Below are positions 35,679 through 46,620 of a stretch of 64,000 bases of DNA, one piece after another. The notes below the pieces were generated by a model. It was not told the origin of the DNA. It made no database searches and saw only the letters and a program-made list of their open reading frames with translations. The position numbers and the translations under genes were made by a program. The stretch is from Ruminiclostridium cellobioparum DSM 1351 = ATCC 15832 (GTDB lineage Bacteria; Bacillota; Clostridia; Acetivibrionales; DSM-1351): positions 310,001 through 374,000 of the forward strand of contig NZ_JHYD01000001.1 in the NCBI RefSeq assembly GCF_000621505.1, in the 5' to 3' direction. Numbering within the stretch: the stretch's first letter is position 1; each line of letters begins with the position of its first letter.

Positions 35679-37058
35679 TTATTTGAAGGAGTTTATATAA
35701 TCTCTAGCCTTTTGAATAGCCATGAGAACAGTTTCGGCTGCCGGGCCCCCAGGCAGGTTTCTGCCCGAGACACACTTTTCAAGGCTTATCTCAGTATAGA
35801 CATCCTCTTTAATTTTATCTGAGAAACTCCTGAATTCCTCCAGACTCATTTCATCAATAGCCTTGTTTTTTTCAATGCAATAGAGCACCATCTTGCCGAT
35901 TATTTCATGGGCGCTTCTGAAGGGTATACCTTTTTTTACCAGATAGTCTGCAATGTCTGTGGCATTGGTAAAACCTCCCCGGGCGGCCTTATACATGTTT
36001 GCCTTGCGGAGTTTCATGGTAGCCAGCATGTTGGAGAAAACAGGGAGGCACATTTTTACCGTATCAACTGCGTCAAAGATTGCTTCCTTATCTTCCTGCA
36101 TATCCTTGTTGTAAGCCAGCGGCAGAGACTTCATGACCGTAAGCAAGGTCATAAGGCTGCCATAAACCCGTCCGGTCTTTCCACGGGCCAGCTCTGCCAC
36201 ATCGGGATTCTTTTTCTGCGGCATGATACTGCTGCCGGTACTGTAAGCGTCGTCAAGCTCGATAAAGCCAAATTCGTGGGAGGACCACAGAATGATTTCC
36301 TCGGAGAGTCTGCTTACGTGCATCATAAGGATGGAAAGGCAGGAGGCAAGCTCTATGGCAAAATCCCTGTCGCTTACCCCGTCAAGACTGTTCGGGGTTA
36401 TGTCGTTAAAGCCCAGCTCCTCGGCTACCATGTATCTGTCCAGCGGATATGTGGTGCCGGCCAATGCACCTGAACCCAAAGGGAGTATGTTCATCCTGGA
36501 GCAGCAGTCGCCCAAACGCATAAAATCGCGCTTGAACATTTCAAAGTATGCCATCATATGATGTGCGAAGGTTATGGGCTGGGCTCTCTGCAAGTGTGTA
36601 TAGCCGGGTAATATGGTAGCTGTATTTGCTTCCGATATATTTAAAATAGTGTTCTCAAGAGAAAGAAGCATTTCACTTATGACTTTGATCTCATCCCTTA
36701 AATACATCCTGATATCAAGTGCAACCTGATCGTTTCGGCTCCTTCCGGTATGCAGCTTCTTTCCCGTGTCGCCGATTCTGGAGATGAGGATTTTCTCAAC
36801 ATTCATATGAATATCTTCAGCATCTACTTCGAATTCTATCTTTCCGGCTTCAATGTCGTCGAGAATATCCTTCAGGGTATTTTGTATAAGGGTGCTTTCC
36901 TCCACGGAAATGATGCCGCATTTGCCGAGCATGTTGGAATGGGCTATGCTTCCCAGTATGTCCTGCCTGTACATTCTGCAGTCAAATCTTATGGAGGAAT
37001 TGAAATCATCCACCAGTTTATCAGTTCCTTTTTCAAATCTTCCGCCCCAAAGTTTCAT
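35679..37058 (-). CDS. argH: Argininosuccinate lyase
   Basis: The 459-residue enzyme of the fumarase/aspartase superfamily splits argininosuccinate into arginine and fumarate. It starts with [20 protein letters not shown], has [22 protein letters not shown], and the signature [12 protein letters not shown]. Length is normal. GAGGTG precedes the ATG. It follows argG on the same strand after a 116-base gap with a strong hairpin. Confidence 0.98.
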   Translation of the reverse strand: MKLWGGRFEKGTDKLVDDFNSSIRFDCRMYRQDILGSIAHSNMLGKCGIISVEESTLIQNTLKDILDDIEAGKIEFEVDAEDIHMNVEKILISRIGDTGKKLHTGRSRNDQVALDIRMYLRDEIKVISEMLLSLENTILNISEANTATILPGYTHLQRAQPITFAHHMMAYFEMFKRDFMRLGDCCSRMNILPLGSGALAGTTYPLDRYMVAEELGFNDITPNSLDGVSDRDFAIELASCLSILMMHVSRLSEEIILWSSHEFGFIELDDAYSTGSSIMPQKKNPDVAELARGKTGRVYGSLMTLLTVMKSLPLAYNKDMQEDKEAIFDAVDTVKMCLPVFSNMLATMKLRKANMYKAARGGFTNATDIADYLVKKGIPFRSAHEIIGKMVLYCIEKNKAIDEMSLEEFRSFSDKIKEDVYTEISLEKCVSGRNLPGGPAAETVLMAIQKARDYINSFK

Positions 37059-37112
37059 AAAAACACCTCAATTTATAATTAATATATATGATCGATCAAT
37101 GTATTATCTGAT

Positions 37113-37143
37113 AAGGGGACAGTCCGCTCCGGATTGTCCCCTT
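37113..37143. terminator. Hairpin between argG and argH
   Basis: AAGGGGACAGTCC (37113-37125) pairs with GGATTGTCCCCTT (37131-37143) with one G-T. It may attenuate read-through into argH or protect the argG mRNA end; it resembles the stem at 32911-32932. Confidence 0.7.
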
Positions 37144-37174
37144 AAATGAGAAAGTATTATTAATTGCCGGGCAA

Positions 37175-38395
37175 TTATTTATTTTCCTTGTTTTGAAGCA
37201 TTTGAGCCCTGACCTTGATAGGAAGGCCAAACAAATTGATAAAGCCTTCGGCATCCTTCTGGTTGTAAACTTCGTCCTTGCTGAAAGTAGCTATTGCTTC
37301 ATTGTACAGGGAATACTCCGATTTGGCACCTGCAGGCATGCAGTTTCCTTTATAGAGCTTCATTCTTACAGTACCGGTCACAGTTTCCTGTGTCTTGTCT
37401 ACGAAAGCCGACAGGGATTCGCGGAGAGGAGTGTACCACTGTCCGAAGTAAACCAGCTCGGCAAATCTTTGAGCAACTATATCCTTATAATGCAGGGTAT
37501 CCCTGTCAAGACAGAGCAGTTCCAATTCCCTGTGGGCAGCATAGAGAACGGTTCCGCCGGGAGTTTCATACACTCCTCTGGATTTCATTCCAACAAGCCT
37601 GTTCTCCACCATGTCCATTATTCCTACGCCGTTGGCACCGGCGACCTTGTTAAGAACATCCATCAATTGTACGGGGCTGTATTCCACACCGTTAACTTTT
37701 TTAGGAATGCCCTTTTCAAAGTAAATTTCAACATATGTGGGAGCATCGGGAGCTTTTTCAGGAGAAACCATAAGCTTGAGCAGCTTGTCATACTGCGGTT
37801 CATTCCAGGGATCCTCAAGATCGGAGCCTTCATGGCTCAGGTGCCACAGGTTCCTGTCCATGCTGTAGTTATCCTTTTTGGTAACAGGAATGGGAATATT
37901 TCTTGCTTCGGCATAGTCTATTGCGTCTTCTCTCGATTTGATATCCCAGATTCTCCAGGGGGCTATTATTTTAAGGTGGGGAGCCAGGGCTTTGACAGTC
38001 AGTTCAAATCGCACCTGGTCGTTGCCCTTGCCGGTAGCACCGTGACAGATGGCGGTACAGCCTTCCTTTAAGGCTATTTCAACCATTCTTTTGGCAATGA
38101 TGGGCCTTGCAAAGGAAGTACCGAGCAGATATTTTCCCTCATAAACGGCGTTTGCCTTTAATGTCGGGTAAATAAAGTCAGTTATGAATTCTTCCTGTAA
38201 ATTCTCTATGTAAAGCTTGGAGGCTCCGGTTTTTATAGCTTTTTCATGTAACGGCTCCAGCTCTTCTCCCTGTCCCACATCTCCTGCCATTGCTATAACT
38301 TCATATCCATAGTTTTCTTTCAGCCACGGAATTATTATTGAAGTATCAAGTCCACCGGAGTATGCCAGTAAAACTTTTTCCTTTTGAGTACTCAT
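37175..38395 (-). CDS. argG: Argininosuccinate synthase
   Basis: The 406-residue ATP-pyrophosphatase joins citrulline and aspartate. It has the PP-loop [21 protein letters not shown], the [15 protein letters not shown] motif and the [18 protein letters not shown] region. The ATG at 38395 is chosen because AAAGGA lies eight bases upstream; a longer N-terminus would be hydrophobic and lacks a site. The promoter at 38566-38594 overlaps an ARG box, so arginine should repress argGH. Confidence 0.97.
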   Translation of the reverse strand: MSTQKEKVLLAYSGGLDTSIIIPWLKENYGYEVIAMAGDVGQGEELEPLHEKAIKTGASKLYIENLQEEFITDFIYPTLKANAVYEGKYLLGTSFARPIIAKRMVEIALKEGCTAICHGATGKGNDQVRFELTVKALAPHLKIIAPWRIWDIKSREDAIDYAEARNIPIPVTKKDNYSMDRNLWHLSHEGSDLEDPWNEPQYDKLLKLMVSPEKAPDAPTYVEIYFEKGIPKKVNGVEYSPVQLMDVLNKVAGANGVGIMDMVENRLVGMKSRGVYETPGGTVLYAAHRELELLCLDRDTLHYKDIVAQRFAELVYFGQWYTPLRESLSAFVDKTQETVTGTVRMKLYKGNCMPAGAKSEYSLYNEAIATFSKDEVYNQKDAEGFINLFGLPIKVRAQMLQNKENK

Positions 38396-38565
38396 TAACC
38401 CCATCCTTTCCGCTGCCATGCAGCAATACAAAATAAAATAAAAAGCGTACAAAACTCTAATATGGAAATAAAAAAAACAAGCTTTGAAAATTATGCTAAA
38501 ATATATTATGAATGCCCCCTGCTGAGATAGTATTTCTCCGCCGGGGGTAGCAGCTCGATAGATGT

Positions 38566-38594
38566 ATTATATAACATTATGCATAAATATGCAA
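38566..38594 (-). promoter_or_regulatory. argG promoter overlapped by an ARG box
   Basis: On the minus strand TTGCAT (38594-38589) and TATAAT (38571-38566) have a 17-base spacer. The symmetric TTGCATATTTATGCATAA (38594-38577) covers the -35 element and half the spacer and fits an ArgR operator (paired TGCAT halves). It may also affect the divergent ruvC unit. Confidence 0.7.
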
Positions 38595-38648
38595 TATGTT
38601 ATATAATTATGCATAATAAAATTTGATATTGAGGACGTGGAGGGTAAC

Positions 38649-39149
38649 ATGATTATTATGGGCATTGACCCCGGGTTTGCAATTACAGGCTTTGGTGTTG
38701 TAAAATATGAAGGGAACAAATTTTCGGTTTTGGATTACGGTGCTGTTACTACCGAGGCCTCAATGAAGCTGTCCCAGAGACTTCTGGTGCTTAACAACAG
38801 GCTTGAGGAACTGATTGAAAAGTACAGTCCGGATGCAATTTCGATAGAAGAATTATTTTTTAATAAAAATATAAAGACAGCGCTTACAGTGGGACATGGC
38901 AGGGGTGTGGCAGTGCTGGCAGCCGCAAAGTCAGGAGTGGATATATTTGAATATACTCCGCTGCAGGTCAAGCAGTCGGTGGTTGGCTACGGAAGGGCTG
39001 AAAAGGCTCAGATACAGCAGATGGTAAAGGCCATATTGAATTTGCCGGCTATTCCCAAACCCGACGATGTGGCTGACGCACTGGCAGTGGCCATATGTCA
39101 CGGCAACTCGCACAGAATGGGTGCGATACTTGGGAACAAGGCCTACTAA
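38649..39149 (+). CDS. ruvC: Holliday junction resolvase RuvC
   Basis: The 166-residue endonuclease cuts Holliday junctions. It reads [16 protein letters not shown] (catalytic Asp7), then SIEELFF (second acid) and the C-terminal [15 protein letters not shown] acids. The ATG at 38649 is preceded by GGAGGG; a GTG four codons earlier overlaps that site. It starts the ruvC-ruvA-ruvB cluster. Confidence 0.97.
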   Translation: MIIMGIDPGFAITGFGVVKYEGNKFSVLDYGAVTTEASMKLSQRLLVLNNRLEELIEKYSPDAISIEELFFNKNIKTALTVGHGRGVAVLAAAKSGVDIFEYTPLQVKQSVVGYGRAEKAQIQQMVKAILNLPAIPKPDDVADALAVAICHGNSHRMGAILGNKAY

Positions 39150-39175
39150 AAGAAACGTACATAACGGAGGTTAAA

Positions 39176-39781
39176 ATGTTTGCATACATAAAAGGAACTC
39201 TTGAAGCAAAAAGCAATGACAGCATCATAGTGGAAGCCGGCGGCATCGGCTACAGGATTTTTACAGCTCTTTCGACAATAAATGGTGTCGGACAGCTTGG
39301 CTCCCAGGTTAAAATATACACACATTATTATGTCAGGGAGGATATTGCCGCCCTGTATGGCTTTCATACAATGGAGGAACTGGGGTTGTTCGACATGCTC
39401 ATATCTGTTTCGGGAGTTGGCCCCAAGGCAGCAATATCCATGATTTCAACGCTTTCGCCATCAAGGTTTGCTCTGGCGGTTGTTTCGCAGGATACCAAAA
39501 CTCTGTCCAAAGCCCCGGGCATCGGTCCTAAAATGGCTCAGCGTATTATTCTTGAGCTGAAGGACAAGATATCCAAGGAGCAGCTCACTGCGGGCAGCAT
39601 GTCCGAGGACATTCCAGCTTTTGAGAACGGCAGTCCGACGCCGGCAGCCGAAGCAGTCAGTGGCCTTATGGTTTTGGGCTACAGCTCCTTTGAGGCTTCG
39701 GGGGCCGTCAGCAAGGCATATCAGGAAGGAATGGGCGTAGAGGAATTGATAATGAAGGCTTTAAAGTCATTGTCCAAATAG
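39176..39781 (+). CDS. ruvA: Holliday junction helicase subunit RuvA
   Basis: The 201-residue tetrameric protein binds the four-way junction and recruits RuvB. It starts MFAYIKGTLEAKSNDSI and has two helix-hairpin-helix motifs (LISVSGVGPKAA and LSKAPGIGPKMAQRII) and a C-terminal RuvB-contact domain. GGAGG lies five bases before the ATG. Confidence 0.97.
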   Translation: MFAYIKGTLEAKSNDSIIVEAGGIGYRIFTALSTINGVGQLGSQVKIYTHYYVREDIAALYGFHTMEELGLFDMLISVSGVGPKAAISMISTLSPSRFALAVVSQDTKTLSKAPGIGPKMAQRIILELKDKISKEQLTAGSMSEDIPAFENGSPTPAAEAVSGLMVLGYSSFEASGAVSKAYQEGMGVEELIMKALKSLSK

Positions 39782-39805
39782 TCTGAAGGTAAATAGAGAG
39801 AAGTT

Positions 39806-39985
39806 ATTTCATTACAATTTGCGGCCGCTATGTCGGCTCATGGAGGTTAGCTTGAAAGACTTCACTTGCGTTCGTCTTCCAAACTAACCTGTGAATTTAT
39901 GGCCGTGCGAAATATTCAAAGTATTTTAGCAATACCAAAGTATTTATCAAATACTTTGAAAGCGCACATGGCCAATTAACCTCCT
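39806..39985 (+). promoter_or_regulatory. Complex inverted-repeat leader between ruvA and ruvB
   Basis: It opens with a 33-base copy of the obgE leader motif. GGAGGTTA (39842-39849) is complementary to TAACCTCC (39976-39983), enclosing a hairpin (GGTTAG and TTGAAAGAC arms against GTCTTCCAA and CTAACC, to about 39890) and a long stem (GGCCGTGCG with CGCACATGGCC; CAAAGTATTT with AAATACTTTG, 39900-39975). It may be regulatory or a small mobile repeat. Confidence 0.6.
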
Positions 39986-40066
39986 TTATTCGCCACATTG
40001 CGATAAGGGATATAGTTTTTCATCACTTTTTGTGCCTTGAGCACAGCGAAAGGAATGATAGTTAAT

Positions 40067-41065
40067 ATGTCCGAGGAAAGATTAATTGACAGGGAATCGC
40101 GGGTTGATGATTTTGATGAAGTCAGTTTACGCCCCAAAAAACTGGATGAATATATAGGCCAGTCCAAGGCCAAAAATAATCTGAACGTGTTTATTGAAGC
40201 AGCAAAACAAAGAAAGGAAGCACTGGACCACGTTTTGCTGTATGGCCCTCCAGGTCTGGGGAAAACCACCCTAGCCGGCATTATCTCGGCCGAGATGGGG
40301 GTCAATCTCAGAATTACTTCGGGTCCGGCCATTGAGAAAGCAGGTGACCTTGCAGCCATACTGACGAATCTCGGCACCCATGATGTTCTGTTTATTGATG
40401 AAATCCACCGTCTGAACAGGAGTGTGGAAGAGATATTGTATCCTGCAATGGAGGACTACGCTTTGGATATAATTATAGGAAAAGGACCAAGTGCCCGTTC
40501 CATTAGACTTGATCTTCCCAAGTTCACTCTCATCGGTGCAACCACCAGGGCAGGGCTGCTGACTGCTCCCCTGCGCGACAGGTTTGGTGTAATCAATAAA
40601 CTTGAAATGTATACGGCTGACGAATTAAAGCAGATAGTAAAGCGGTCGGCCGGAATTCTGAACATAGAGCTGAAGGAGGACGGCGCTTATGAAATTGCCA
40701 GAAGGTCCCGCGGCACGCCGAGAATTGCAAACAGGCTTCTGAAAAGGGTCCGTGACTTTGCACAGGTCATGGGCGGAGGCGTTATAGATCTGAAGGTGGC
40801 AAAACATGCCCTGGATGCCCTTGAGGTGGATGAGATAGGACTTGACGGGGTGGACAGGAACATGCTGCTGAGCATTATAAACAAATTCAGCGGCGGGCCT
40901 GTAGGACTGGATACATTGGCAGCTTCCATCGGTGAAGACCCCGGTACTATTGAGGATGTCTACGAGCCTTATTTAATACAGCTGGGTTTTATAAACAAGA
41001 CTCCAAGGGGAAGAATGGCCACAAAGAATGCTTACAGTCATTTCGGACTGGAATTTGAGGATTAG
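40067..41065 (+). CDS. ruvB: Holliday junction branch-migration ATPase RuvB
   Basis: The 332-residue AAA+ motor drives branch migration with RuvA. It shows Walker [10 protein letters not shown], Walker B FIDEIHR, sensor 1 GATTRAG, and a C-terminal winged helix ending [15 protein letters not shown]. The start is ATG 40067 with AAAGGA 12 bases upstream; ATG 40055 is an alternative. It is separated from ruvA by an unusually long structured gap. Confidence 0.97.
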   Translation: MSEERLIDRESRVDDFDEVSLRPKKLDEYIGQSKAKNNLNVFIEAAKQRKEALDHVLLYGPPGLGKTTLAGIISAEMGVNLRITSGPAIEKAGDLAAILTNLGTHDVLFIDEIHRLNRSVEEILYPAMEDYALDIIIGKGPSARSIRLDLPKFTLIGATTRAGLLTAPLRDRFGVINKLEMYTADELKQIVKRSAGILNIELKEDGAYEIARRSRGTPRIANRLLKRVRDFAQVMGGGVIDLKVAKHALDALEVDEIGLDGVDRNMLLSIINKFSGGPVGLDTLAASIGEDPGTIEDVYEPYLIQLGFINKTPRGRMATKNAYSHFGLEFED

Positions 41066-41166
41066 CAGCTGTGACACTTAAATGCATAATTCATATATTG
41101 CCGGCGGTTAAATTCCCCTGGGACAACAGCGCTGTAGTTATTTGAAATAAAGAGGAGAAATATTTT

Positions 41167-41691
41167 ATGGAGAAGGATATGAAATTACTTTTACACATAT
41201 GCTGCGGACCTTGTTCAACCTATCCTGTACAGGAGCTGTTAAAAGAGGGCTTTGAAATTCAGGGCCTTTTTTACAATCCAAACATACATCCCATTGAGGA
41301 ACATAAGAGAAGAAAAGAAAACGTTGAAAAAATGAGCTCCATTACCAATATTCCTGTTGTATATAATGATGACTTCAGACAGTCTGAATGGGAAAACCTT
41401 GAGGACAAAGGTGCGGCCAGATGCACCGGGTGCTACAGCCTGAGAATGGAAGAGGCTGCCCGCTATGCCTCGGAGAATGGTTTTGAGGCCTTTACAACAA
41501 CTCTTCTTGTCAGTCCCTATCAAAAGCATGAGCTGATAAAAGAGCTTGGAGAGTTTTATGCCGAAAAATACCGAGTTGCTTTTGCATACCGCGATTTCAG
41601 ACCTGGTTTCAGGCAGGGGCAGCAAATGGCAAAAGAAATGGGGCTGTACAGGCAAAAATATTGCGGATGCATATTGTCGGTAAATGGCTAA
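41167..41691 (+). CDS. queH: Epoxyqueuosine reductase QueH
   Basis: The 174-residue protein (former DUF208) reduces epoxyqueuosine to queuosine in tRNA, replacing B12-dependent QueG. It shows LHICCGPCSTYPV (cysteine pair plus Cys), YNPNIHPIEEHKRR, RCTGCYSLRM and C-terminal YRQKYCGC; the cysteines bind a 4Fe-4S cluster and a second metal. AGGAG precedes the ATG. No other queuosine genes are adjacent. Confidence 0.95.
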   Translation: MEKDMKLLLHICCGPCSTYPVQELLKEGFEIQGLFYNPNIHPIEEHKRRKENVEKMSSITNIPVVYNDDFRQSEWENLEDKGAARCTGCYSLRMEEAARYASENGFEAFTTTLLVSPYQKHELIKELGEFYAEKYRVAFAYRDFRPGFRQGQQMAKEMGLYRQKYCGCILSVNG

Positions 41692-41832
41692 GACTGGCAG
41701 TTTTTTTACAATTTAATTACAATTCTTTTAAAACTCCAGAAATATGTATATCACTCTGTCAACTAATAGTATAATTGATGTAGCAACAGAATTTTTAATA
41801 AAATTTGACAGAAAAGTTTGACGGGGTGACAA

Positions 41833-43650
41833 ATGATAAAAAGAGCGGGAATGAAGAAATTTATTACGGGTATTATTTTATTCTGCATAATACTCATATC
41901 GCAAAATGTGGTTTTTGCGGCACAGCAATTAACACTGAACTATGACAACAAGTCAGTCAAGTATTCAGGAGTCTCATACAAGATAACCATCAATGACAAG
42001 GAAATAAAAACTGATTTTCCCGGAATAGTGTTCAACAAGGTGACAATGTTTCCATTAAGGTCTGTATTCGAAAGCCTGGGAGGAACTGTAATCTGGAACA
42101 GTAAAACTCAAATAATGGATATTACATATAAAGGTGAAAAATATCAGTTCGAGAATAACAGTTCAAATGCAAAAATCAACGGCAAGATCATAAAAATGAC
42201 TTCACCTGCAAAGAAGATAAACGACAGGCTTATCGTTCCTGTTGATTTTCTGAAAAATGTCAGAGGTCTTGTAGCTTCAACAGATACTAAAGCCAATGTA
42301 ATAAAGATTTCAACCAATTACACCGGTTCTGTAAAGGAAATAATCAGTGCCGATTCCGGGGAGAAGACCATTGTTACATTAAGAATGGACAATCATAAGG
42401 GGTATAAATATTACCGTCTTACAAATCCGGACCGTATAGCTGTTGAATTTAACAATATAAAATCAGATCAGAAAACAATAGAGACTGCTTCAGCTCACAT
42501 CAGTGGCATAAGCGTTGAGGCTATCTCAGATAATTCAACCAGGGTAATAATAAACCTTAATGAAATGGCTAATTTCTCGGTGGCCGATTTGCAGGATGGC
42601 TGCAAAATAACAATAGAAAAACCGATTAATACAAATCTTTCCTATGAGAACAGTTATGACAGGGTATATTTTTCACTGAAGAATATAAGGCTGGCAGATA
42701 TTAAAGAGGAAAACAACAGGAGTTATATTGCAGAGAGGTACAAGCACGAATATGATGCTGAGAACTTTAAATACACCATTACAATCGATGCTGCCTCCTC
42801 CCTGAGTTTAAAGGATGAAGTCTACAATATCGATGACTCGCTGGTAAGTACCGTTGAAATATATAGGGATAAGGAAACCCAGGACACAAAGATAACCATT
42901 AATGCCAAACAGGAGTTTGTTTACCTCACGTCCTATAATGACAAGCGCATGCAAAGTGAAATTAATTTGCTGACTCCTGCAAAAGAGGGGGAAGCCCTGG
43001 TAGTAATTGATGCCGGACACGGTGGCGAGGACCCGGGGGCCAATAATGGGAAGATACTGGAGAAGGACCTTAATCTGGCAATTGCTCTGAAACTGGAAGC
43101 ACTTTTAAAGAAAAACAATGTCAAAACATTTATGTTAAGGCAGGATGACACTTTTGTAGGATTATACGACAGGCCTTACATAGCAAATGCCTTGAATGCA
43201 ACTTTATTTGTAAGCATACATAACAACGCCATAGACAGTGCAAAGACCAGCGGTACCGAAACTCTGTACTATCCTGAAGCAAAAGGAGATACGGCTTTTA
43301 CAGGTGAAAAATTTGCAAAGATGGTACAGGACGCTTTGATTGAAAAGCTCAAGTCTGTAAACAGAAAGACTGTGCAGAGGCCCGGACTTGTTGTGCTGAA
43401 GTATACCAAAATGCCGGCTATACTGGCCGAAATAGGTTTTTTAACCAATGCTGCCGAGGTGAAAAATCTCACCAATCCAGAGTATCAGCAAAAAGCGGCT
43501 GAGGCGTTAAACGATAGTATACTTAAAGCTCTGGATATAATAGCAAGTGAAAAAAAAACCGAAGATAAATTGGAAAATGAAAGCAATAATGAGCCCGATC
43601 CCGATGCAGAAGCAGCTCAAGACATTGCTGACGAACAAGCTGCAGAGTAG
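41833..43650 (+). CDS. N-acetylmuramoyl-L-alanine amidase with AMIN domains
   Basis: The 605-residue exported enzyme has a signal peptide (about 1-30), a copper-amine-oxidase-N-like domain (PLRSVFESLGGTVIW), AMIN-type beta regions (about 170-380), and an Amidase_3 domain (about 390-580) with zinc ligands in AGHGGEDPG, SIHNN and catalytic Glu in ILAEIGF. An acidic tail ends it. It cuts the bond between MurNAc and the stem peptide; AMIN parts may target it to septum or wall polymers. It precedes a GerM lipoprotein. Confidence 0.93.
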   Translation: MIKRAGMKKFITGIILFCIILISQNVVFAAQQLTLNYDNKSVKYSGVSYKITINDKEIKTDFPGIVFNKVTMFPLRSVFESLGGTVIWNSKTQIMDITYKGEKYQFENNSSNAKINGKIIKMTSPAKKINDRLIVPVDFLKNVRGLVASTDTKANVIKISTNYTGSVKEIISADSGEKTIVTLRMDNHKGYKYYRLTNPDRIAVEFNNIKSDQKTIETASAHISGISVEAISDNSTRVIINLNEMANFSVADLQDGCKITIEKPINTNLSYENSYDRVYFSLKNIRLADIKEENNRSYIAERYKHEYDAENFKYTITIDAASSLSLKDEVYNIDDSLVSTVEIYRDKETQDTKITINAKQEFVYLTSYNDKRMQSEINLLTPAKEGEALVVIDAGHGGEDPGANNGKILEKDLNLAIALKLEALLKKNNVKTFMLRQDDTFVGLYDRPYIANALNATLFVSIHNNAIDSAKTSGTETLYYPEAKGDTAFTGEKFAKMVQDALIEKLKSVNRKTVQRPGLVVLKYTKMPAILAEIGFLTNAAEVKNLTNPEYQQKAAEALNDSILKALDIIASEKKTEDKLENESNNEPDPDAEAAQDIADEQAAE

Positions 43651-43791
43651 TATTGACAACATAAATCAAAACCGTTATTGAACGGCTGAAAGGTGCAGCA
43701 ATAAAGAGTTTTCGGGAAATAATAAAAAATCATAATATAGTCTATAATTATTTTATGGAAATTTTTTCTAAAATAAGGAGGACTATTTTTT

Positions 43792-44970
43792 ATGAAAAGA
43801 ATTTTGAGTATGGTTTTAATCGTTATGCTTATAACAACCGGCTGCTCCTTTATAGGGCAGAAAGATAAAGGTGATGATGAGCCAATTATACCTGTGGCAA
43901 TCGATTCGGCCGGCAACCAGGATATACAGGCCAATGCAGCGGCAGCTTCCGTTCCCGGAAACAGCAGTAATGAGGAGACGGCAGCTAATCCTACGGCATC
44001 CAGTTCGGCCTCAAGTGAAAATTCCGGGGATTTATTGGGCAGCGGTGTTTTGATTGATAATGGCACGGGTAAAGGTGTAGCATCCAATTCAGGCGATAAA
44101 AACAGCATACTGTTGACCTTGTACTACCGGGACAAGGATGGCCTGCTGATACCTGTCACAAGAAATGTCCTGAAACAGGAAGGTCTTGCAAAGGCTGCCG
44201 TCAGCGGATTGGTCAATGAACCGGTAACCAGGGAGCAGCTGGATTATTACGGACTTTATCCCGTACTTCCCCAGGGGACAAAAATAAAGGGCATGACTAT
44301 AAAGAACGGAAGCGCAGTTATAGATTTTTCAAAGGAATTTATGGATTTTGCCACCAAAGAGGATGAAAAGCTTGGCATTACTTCGGTGGTGTATACTCTT
44401 ACCTGCTTTAAGACAATTTCCGATGTGAGTATAAGGGTTGACGGCAGAACAATAAATACACTGAACAACGGTACTGATATATCGGGAATTAAAAACAGGG
44501 ACAACACTTTTATAAATTCCGGGGAAACAGAGGTACAAGCCGGTTATGTCAAGTGTGACCTGTATTATATGACAACGGGCAATGAGAAGTACAATTATAT
44601 GGTGCCTGTTTCAACACTGGTCCAAAAAACGGATGACAGCCAGATGCCGGCTGTAATATTTGCAGAACTCACCAAAAAACCCGATGGAGAAAAATACTAT
44701 ACGACTTTACCGGAAGGGACCAAGCTGCTTTCATGCAATATGCAGGATAATTTGGCTGTTCTTGATTTCTCCTCCCAGCTCACCAATTATGGAGGAAATG
44801 AAAAAGAGAACGGACTGCTGAATCAGATTTACTATACCCTGAATCAGCTCAGGGGCATTGCTAAGGCAAAAATACTTGTAGACGGAAAAGAAACCACCCT
44901 GCCCGAAGGATCGGAGATAGCATTTGCAAAAACTCTTCCCGCCACCTTTAACGCTGTGATGGATAATTGA
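43792..44970 (+). CDS. GerM-domain lipoprotein
   Basis: The 392-residue lipoprotein (lipobox ITTGC) has a low-complexity Asn/Ser/Ala linker and two GerMN domains (about 105-225 and 260-375), each with the pattern YYRDKDGLLIPVTR or YYMTTGNEKYNYMVPV, then PQGTKIKGM or PEGTKLLSC. GerM is needed in Bacillus sporulation and germination. It lies between the amidase and rph, with rph in the conserved Firmicute order. Confidence 0.9.
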   Translation: MKRILSMVLIVMLITTGCSFIGQKDKGDDEPIIPVAIDSAGNQDIQANAAAASVPGNSSNEETAANPTASSSASSENSGDLLGSGVLIDNGTGKGVASNSGDKNSILLTLYYRDKDGLLIPVTRNVLKQEGLAKAAVSGLVNEPVTREQLDYYGLYPVLPQGTKIKGMTIKNGSAVIDFSKEFMDFATKEDEKLGITSVVYTLTCFKTISDVSIRVDGRTINTLNNGTDISGIKNRDNTFINSGETEVQAGYVKCDLYYMTTGNEKYNYMVPVSTLVQKTDDSQMPAVIFAELTKKPDGEKYYTTLPEGTKLLSCNMQDNLAVLDFSSQLTNYGGNEKENGLLNQIYYTLNQLRGIAKAKILVDGKETTLPEGSEIAFAKTLPATFNAVMDN

Positions 44971-45091
44971 TACATGTTTTAGTTACAATATACAAAACAG
45001 ATAACTTTTTTACTGTTTATTTATCTAAATAGGCCGATGATTTTTGAAGAATTTTAAGATATTATTTATACAGCATTTTAATGGAGGAATT

Positions 45092-45814
45092 ATGTTGAGG
45101 CAGGACGGAAGAATACATTCAGAGCTAAGACCGGTAAAAATTACAAAAAATTATATAAAACATGCAGAAGGTTCGGTACTTATTGAAGTAGGAGATACAA
45201 AAGTTATATGTACCGCATCGGTTGAAGAGAGGACACCTCCTTTTAAAAAGGATTCGGGAGAAGGATGGGTTACCGCCGAATATTCAATGCTTCCAAGAGC
45301 AACCGGCGTACGGAATCCCAGGGATATTTCAAAGCTGAAGCTTAATGGAAGAGCTCAGGAGATTCAAAGACTGATTGGCCGTTCATTAAGAACCATAGTA
45401 GATTTGAAACTTTTAGGTGAAAGGACCATAACCATAGACTGTGATGTCATTCAAGCCGACGGAGGTACCAGAACTGCTTCCATTACAGGAGGATATGTGG
45501 CCTTGGTGGATGCGTGCCGGAAGCTGAAGGAAAACGGTTTGATTTCAAAAATGCCTGTAACCGGCTATGTAGCTGCTACCAGCGTAGGCGTGGTAAATGA
45601 ACAGGAACTGCTTGATTTGTGCTATGTGGAAGATAGTGCGGCAGAGGTTGATATGAATGTCATCATGTCAGACAAAGGTGAATTTATTGAAATTCAGGCA
45701 ACAGGAGAAAAAAGCAGTTTCAGCAAAAAACAGCTGGATATTCTGCTCATAATTGCACAAAAAGGAATAGAGCAGTTGATACAGATTCAGAAGGAAGTAC
45801 TTGGGCAGAATTGA
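45092..45814 (+). CDS. rph: Ribonuclease PH
   Basis: The 240-residue phosphorolytic 3'-exonuclease trims tRNA precursors. It shows [18 protein letters not shown], the EYSMLPRAT motif, [15 protein letters not shown] and [21 protein letters not shown] lies six bases before the ATG at 45092; a longer upstream frame lacks a site. It precedes an ITPase and a phosphoesterase, a conserved trio. Confidence 0.97.
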   Translation: MLRQDGRIHSELRPVKITKNYIKHAEGSVLIEVGDTKVICTASVEERTPPFKKDSGEGWVTAEYSMLPRATGVRNPRDISKLKLNGRAQEIQRLIGRSLRTIVDLKLLGERTITIDCDVIQADGGTRTASITGGYVALVDACRKLKENGLISKMPVTGYVAATSVGVVNEQELLDLCYVEDSAAEVDMNVIMSDKGEFIEIQATGEKSSFSKKQLDILLIIAQKGIEQLIQIQKEVLGQN

Positions 45815-45896
45815 ATGTCCATGGCTGCTGTTGGTATAGAAGAATGAAAGAGATATAGAAAAAAGAAATGAGTAGTCGGATACTTCAGGGGAGTAA

Positions 45897-46493
45897 ATGA
45901 TGGAGAAATTGGTTGTAGCAACAAAAAATAAAGGTAAGATTGCAGAAATTAAAAAAGTATTGCAGACAATGCCTTTTGAAGTATTATCCATGGGTGATAT
46001 CGGTATAACGGTAGATGTCGTAGAGGATGGAAAGACCTTTGAAGAGAATTCTCTTAAGAAGGCTGTGGAAATATGCAGCATATGTAAAACAATTGTAATA
46101 GCTGATGACTCAGGGATCGAGGTTGACTATCTGGACGGCGCCCCAGGAATTTATTCCGCAAGGTTTGGCGGTCCGGAAGCTACCGATGGGGACAGAAATG
46201 AAAAGCTGTTGCATATGCTCAAGGAGGTACCATTTGAGAAAAGGACCGCCAGGTTTGTATGTGCAATAGCTGTGGCCTTTCCCGACGGAAGGTCTTTTGT
46301 GGTAAAAGATAACTGTGAGGGCTTTGTGGATTTCAAGTGCAAGGGTGACAATGGTTTTGGATATGATCCGCTTTTTTATGTCCGGGAATATGATAAAACG
46401 ATGGCTGAGCTAAGTATGGATATTAAGAATAAAATAAGCCACCGCGCCAAGGCTCTGGAAAAGATGGCAGATAAGATCAAGGATTATTTGTAG
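45897..46493 (+). CDS. rdgB: XTP/dITP diphosphatase (RdgB/HAM1)
   Basis: The 198-residue enzyme removes pyrophosphate from ITP, dITP and XTP. It shows VATKNKGKIAEIK, the FEENSLKKA, DDSGIEVDYLDGAPGIYSARF active-site segments (quoted in parts), GYDPLFYV and the C-terminal SHRAKAL motif. Two ATGs (45897, 45900) are possible. GGGGAG precedes them. Confidence 0.96.
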   Translation: MMEKLVVATKNKGKIAEIKKVLQTMPFEVLSMGDIGITVDVVEDGKTFEENSLKKAVEICSICKTIVIADDSGIEVDYLDGAPGIYSARFGGPEATDGDRNEKLLHMLKEVPFEKRTARFVCAIAVAFPDGRSFVVKDNCEGFVDFKCKGDNGFGYDPLFYVREYDKTMAELSMDIKNKISHRAKALEKMADKIKDYL

Positions 46494-46620
46494 AATATTC
46501 GCAGTTAAATTATATTTTGTTATTTATATATTTATATTTATTTAAAGTTGATTAAGAGTTGATTAAGAATTTATTTGAAGATATTTTAATGTTATTTTGA
46601 CTCTATGGGGGAAGGACATA

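Noticed and set aside
37193-38071. 292-codon frame antisense to argG
   Set aside because: argG is certain; the antisense frame is a codon-bias shadow without a ribosome site.
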